From NCBI GenBank assembly GCA_963697355.1, contig CAVONV010000022.1, positions 248,001-312,000 on the forward strand: a stretch of DNA of 64,000 nt, in the 5' to 3' direction. Position numbers and translations under genes: made by a program. Positions 61,227-64,000 of this stretch are shown here, in pieces. The notes beneath the pieces are model-generated. The model ran no database searches. It was not told the DNA's origin and saw nothing but the letters and a program-made list of their open reading frames with translations. Within the stretch, counting starts at the first letter, position 1, and each line of letters opens with the position of its first letter. The stretch is from CAVONV01 sp963697355 (GTDB taxonomy: Bacteria; Acidobacteriota; Vicinamibacteria; Marinacidobacterales; DATDRI01).

Positions 61227-62507
61227 CTATTCATACCTCAGGGCTTCGATGGGGTCGAGGCGAGAAGCTCTAATCGCAGGTACCATGCCGAAGACGATGC
61301 CCACGGTGGCGGAGAAAAATAACCCAAGGGCAAAGGACCACCAGGGCAAGGAGATCGGGAAACCAAATCCGAAATGGACGGTGAGACCGATCAAGCTGCC
61401 CATCAAGATTCCGAGAATCCCTCCCACTGATGTCAAAACGGCGGCCTCGACCAAGAATTGCCACAAGATCTCTTGTCGTCGGGCCCCAAGCGCCTTTCTT
61501 AGGCCGATCTCGCGGGTGCGTTCGGTTACCGAAATCGTCATGATCGCCATGACGCCGATGCCGCCCACCAAAAGCGCAATGGACGAGATGACCACGAGCG
61601 CCAGAAACGTCGCTTGCGTGAGTTGATCCCAGACTTTGAGCGCAGCGTCTTGTGTCACTAAGTCGAAATCGTTGGCCTCGTCCAATCTCAAACCATGACG
61701 GATCCGCATGATCTCTTCGACTTCTTGCATGGCATCTTCACGTGTAGCGTCTTCCCTTGGGACGATGGCAATCATGACGTCTCGGTGGATGCCTCCTTCG
61801 ATGCGCAGGGATCGAATCCCGAAATGTGATTGGTACTTCGTATAGGGGATGGCTGCAAAGTCGTCTTGGCCGAGGTTGAATCCCCCCGGGCTTGGCCTGT
61901 TGCTGCAAACTCCGACCACAGTGTAGGGCTGGTTTCCGATCCGGACCTCTTTGCCGATCGGATCGGTGCTCAAAAACAAGTTTTGGTAAGGGGTTTGACC
62001 GAGAACAACCACCGCACGTCGGTGACGGACTTCCGTGGCTGTGAAGAATCGCCCTTCCTGCAGCGGGATGTAGTTCACATCGGGGAATTTCTCGGAGACA
62101 CCGAACACGACGACTTGTTTAGACCGCTCGCCTCCATAGAAGACGCGTTCCATCTGTGGTGACATGTTGCCGCCGAGCAATGTATCCACCCACCGCACCG
62201 AAGGTGCCTGCCGCTCGATCATCTTCGCATCTTCGATGGTTAGATTGGGTCTTCGAATGAGATCCGTGAAGTCCTTTCCCGACATCAAACTGACACCCGA
62301 GAACTTGGCGAGGAATATGGTTTTCGGACCCATCTCTTGCATCATTGAGCGGAGCGATTGGTCGAATCCTCGAATGATAGACGTCATGCCGACGATGGCG
62401 GTAATGCCGATCACGATGCCGATAATCGTGAGCGCGGAGCGGAGCTTGTTGGCTCGCAACGTATCCATCGAGATCCAGAAGATTTCTCCGAGTATACCCA
62501 ATCGCAT
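61227..62507 (-). CDS. MacB-type ABC exporter permease (second of pair)
   Basis: A 426-residue permease with MacB topology. N-terminal helix in LRSALTIIGIVIGITAIVGMTSII, a large periplasmic domain (about 45-290) and three C-terminal helices with MTISVTERTREIGLRKALGARRQEILWQFLVEAAVL, the FtsX coupling region. The last residues, ASRLDPIEALRYE, are the typical end of this family. It starts 5 nt after the related permease gene; the two probably form a heterodimer working with an ATPase encoded beyond the window and the adaptor at 63761. Confidence 0.92.
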   Translation of the reverse strand: MRLGILGEIFWISMDTLRANKLRSALTIIGIVIGITAIVGMTSIIRGFDQSLRSMMQEMGPKTIFLAKFSGVSLMSGKDFTDLIRRPNLTIEDAKMIERQAPSVRWVDTLLGGNMSPQMERVFYGGERSKQVVVFGVSEKFPDVNYIPLQEGRFFTATEVRHRRAVVVLGQTPYQNLFLSTDPIGKEVRIGNQPYTVVGVCSNRPSPGGFNLGQDDFAAIPYTKYQSHFGIRSLRIEGGIHRDVMIAIVPREDATREDAMQEVEEIMRIRHGLRLDEANDFDLVTQDAALKVWDQLTQATFLALVVISSIALLVGGIGVMAIMTISVTERTREIGLRKALGARRQEILWQFLVEAAVLTSVGGILGILMGSLIGLTVHFGFGFPISLPWWSFALGLFFSATVGIVFGMVPAIRASRLDPIEALRYE

Positions 62508-62512
62508 CTTGA

Positions 62513-63733
62513 CTACTCTCGTCGCAAGGCATCAATGGGATCCAGCCGAGCCGCCTGCATGGCCGGGTACATGCCGAAAAACAGACCCACACCGGCCGTC
62601 ATCAAGATGCCCAGGGCGATGGACCACATCTGAACGTCCGCCGGTACAGGGGTCAAACTCTCGATGGTGAGGGCGACGACGAAACCTAGGGCAGTGCCCA
62701 CGATCCCTCCCGTCGTGGACAACGTGACGGACTCCATGAGAACTTGCCAAACGATGTCCTTGCGCCTTGCGCCAAGAGCTTTGCGAAGCCCAATCTCCCG
62801 CGTCCTTTCCGTGACGATCATCAGCATGATGTTCATGATGACGATACCGCCCACGACCAGGGATAGCGCAACGACACCGACGAGAACCGCGAAGATCCCT
62901 GACGTCGCCGACCTCCAGAGCTCGATGAGGGTTCCCGAGGTGAATATGCCGAAATTGTCCGGCTCTTTGGGCTTGAGCTGCCGGTGAATGCGAAGGGCGA
63001 CTGTCGCATCCTCCATGGCTTGGTCCAGCATTTCGGGTGTTCGGGGCTTGACCGCCAGGTCGAGCGACATCCGTGAACCAAATATCTTCTGAAACACACC
63101 CAGGGGTACGAGAGCGAATTCGTCCTGGGACTGACCGAATACGGCACCCTTCTTCTCACTGACGCCCACGACGCGAAAGTGAATTCCTTGTATTTTTATG
63201 CTTTTTTCGAGAGGATTCTCCTCTCCAAAGAGGCGATCTGCCGTACCCCAACCGAGGACGGTCACCGGCCGGCGACGCCGAATCTCGGCCTGAGTAAGGA
63301 GTCGTCCTCGCTCTGCATCATAGTTACCGAACCACAAATAGTCCTCGCTGACTCCCTGGACCGCGGCCCGTTCGAGGACCTTGTCTCGATAGCGGATCTC
63401 GCCTTGGCGTTGGGACCGGGCCATGACGGCCTTCACTTCGGGTGAGAACTTCAAAACGGCTTCAGCATCTTCCATCGTGACCCGGGGGTTGTTGCGACGG
63501 GCTTTTTCGGCTTCGTCTTCATCGAAGATGAGTCCAACACGGTCGATGCGAAAAGCATCGGCGCCCGCCTCGGACACGATGACGTCCGTAACCTTGGTGT
63601 TCATTCCTTGGATAAGGGAGACGACCGCAATGATCGAGGTGACGGCGACAATGTTACCTAGGACGGTGAGGAGCGATCGCAGCTTGTTGGCCCAAATGGC
63701 GTCGAGAGCGATCCAAATTGCCTCGAAAAACAT
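62513..63733 (-). CDS. MacB-type ABC exporter permease (first of pair)
   Basis: A 406-residue paralogue of the preceding entry. LRSLLTVLGNIVAVTSIIAVVSLI opens, a MacB periplasmic domain follows (SEAGADAFRIDRVG...), and the end shows LMIVTERTREIGLRKALGARRKDIVWQVLMES then AARLDPIDALRRE. Such permeases export peptides, macrolides or lipoprotein-like molecules by a mechanotransmission cycle. The adaptor gene ends 27 nt upstream, in the same orientation. Confidence 0.92.
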   Translation of the reverse strand: MFFEAIWIALDAIWANKLRSLLTVLGNIVAVTSIIAVVSLIQGMNTKVTDVIVSEAGADAFRIDRVGLIFDEDEAEKARRNNPRVTMEDAEAVLKFSPEVKAVMARSQRQGEIRYRDKVLERAAVQGVSEDYLWFGNYDAERGRLLTQAEIRRRRPVTVLGWGTADRLFGEENPLEKSIKIQGIHFRVVGVSEKKGAVFGQSQDEFALVPLGVFQKIFGSRMSLDLAVKPRTPEMLDQAMEDATVALRIHRQLKPKEPDNFGIFTSGTLIELWRSATSGIFAVLVGVVALSLVVGGIVIMNIMLMIVTERTREIGLRKALGARRKDIVWQVLMESVTLSTTGGIVGTALGFVVALTIESLTPVPADVQMWSIALGILMTAGVGLFFGMYPAMQAARLDPIDALRRE

Positions 63734-63760
63734 GGCGGATAAGGGCCCTGTAGCCTTTCG

Positions 63761-64000
63761 TTACTCTTCGTTCTTTCCCGACTCTTCCACCTTGACGGAT
63801 GCGCCGTCGCGAAGTTCCCGTACGGATGAAAAAGGTCCTGTAACGACTCGGTCACCCTCGTCGAGGCCGGAAAGGATCTCGAAGTACTTCTCTCCGGCGA
63901 TGCCGACTTCGATAGGTCTAAACTCGACCTCGTTGTCTACAACGACGAATACCCCTTCAACTTCCTCCCGCTTGTGGTCGGGAGGAAGCTCATCGGAATC
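63761..64000 (-). CDS. Membrane-fusion (RND/MacA-type) adaptor protein, C-terminal end only
   Basis: The minus frame open from the window edge to TAA 63761 gives 79 residues: VFVVVDNEVEFRPIEVGIAG, then YFEILSGLDEGDRVVTGP and LRDGASVKVEE. This is the C-terminal beta-barrel/membrane-proximal part of HlyD/MacA adaptors, where L-x-x-GD-x-VV is characteristic. The N-terminal part, with its signal and hairpin domain, lies outside. It belongs to the adaptor-permease-permease operon. Confidence 0.85.
   Translation of the reverse strand, partial: DSDELPPDHKREEVEGVFVVVDNEVEFRPIEVGIAGEKYFEILSGLDEGDRVVTGPFSSVRELRDGASVKVEESGKNEE

Overview
The window looks like chromosomal DNA of a Gram-negative bacterium. 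It encodes several outer-membrane beta-barrels, a POTRA/surface-antigen protein, lipoproteins, two ABC exporter permeases with an adaptor, and many secreted enzymes. Gene content (propeller-GGDEF sensor, prolyl-oligopeptidase, sulfatase, hydantoinase and carbamoylase, bactofilin-like protein, sucrose operon) and moderately high G+C fit an Acidobacteriota-like organism, but that placement is inference; no rRNA, tRNA or ribosomal-protein gene is present to test it. No CRISPR array, prophage or complete insertion sequence was seen.

Layout. 1-7.6 kb: ketoacyl synthase (cut by the window edge), carbamoylase, PLP enzyme, ferritin, C26 amidotransferase, tartronate-semialdehyde reductase and a 5'-truncated binding protein. 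7.9-13.4 kb: a sucrose operon of fructokinase, fused sucrose-phosphate synthase/phosphatase and sucrose synthase, the last with three frameshifts. 13.5-19.6 kb: class V aminotransferase, a 68-aa gene behind a sigma-54 promoter, YkgJ-type protein, M20 relic, OsmC, GAF-GGDEF cyclase and a cyclase-family lipoprotein. 19.7-26.9 kb: a BlaI repressor with two matching operators, a broken blaR1 fused to a headless outer-membrane gene, a broken cupredoxin, then a compact redox cluster of two CuA-motif proteins (one fused to a NapH/NosR-type ferredoxin, one carrying heme c), a small membrane protein, an FtsX-like permease and a DUF2318 lipoprotein. 27-34.6 kb: S9 peptidase, DUF2007, membrane proteins, hicBA, sulfatase, pepQ.

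34.7-37.3 kb holds the most striking unit: an ECF sigma factor, overlapped by a gene fusing an anti-sigma zinc motif to an O6-alkylguanine-DNA alkyltransferase, overlapped in turn by a SpoIIE-type phosphatase, then a DinB protein. It reads as an alkylation-damage sigma/anti-sigma circuit. 37.5-46.5 kb is mostly envelope: a POTRA/barrel protein, secreted proteins, a 14-repeat propeller diguanylate cyclase, and a sigma-54-driven pair of envelope genes.

46.7-56.4 kb (minus strand) is catabolic: FAD-linked oxidase, VOC protein and hydantoinase, then a tightly coupled operon of hydroxyacid dehydrogenase, M14 deacylase, DUF819 transporter, SDR, a pseudo-aminotransferase and an intact aminotransferase; four successive junctions in it are 4-nt overlaps. 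56.7-58.1 kb is leuB behind a strong promoter and an attenuator-like leader. 58.2-64 kb: TerB protein, ECF sigma with a zinc-finger/bactofilin fusion, and two MacB-type permeases plus the end of an adaptor.

Caution: several genes are broken by single-base indels, mostly next to short homopolymer runs. Read-level checking must come before any of them is called a true pseudogene.
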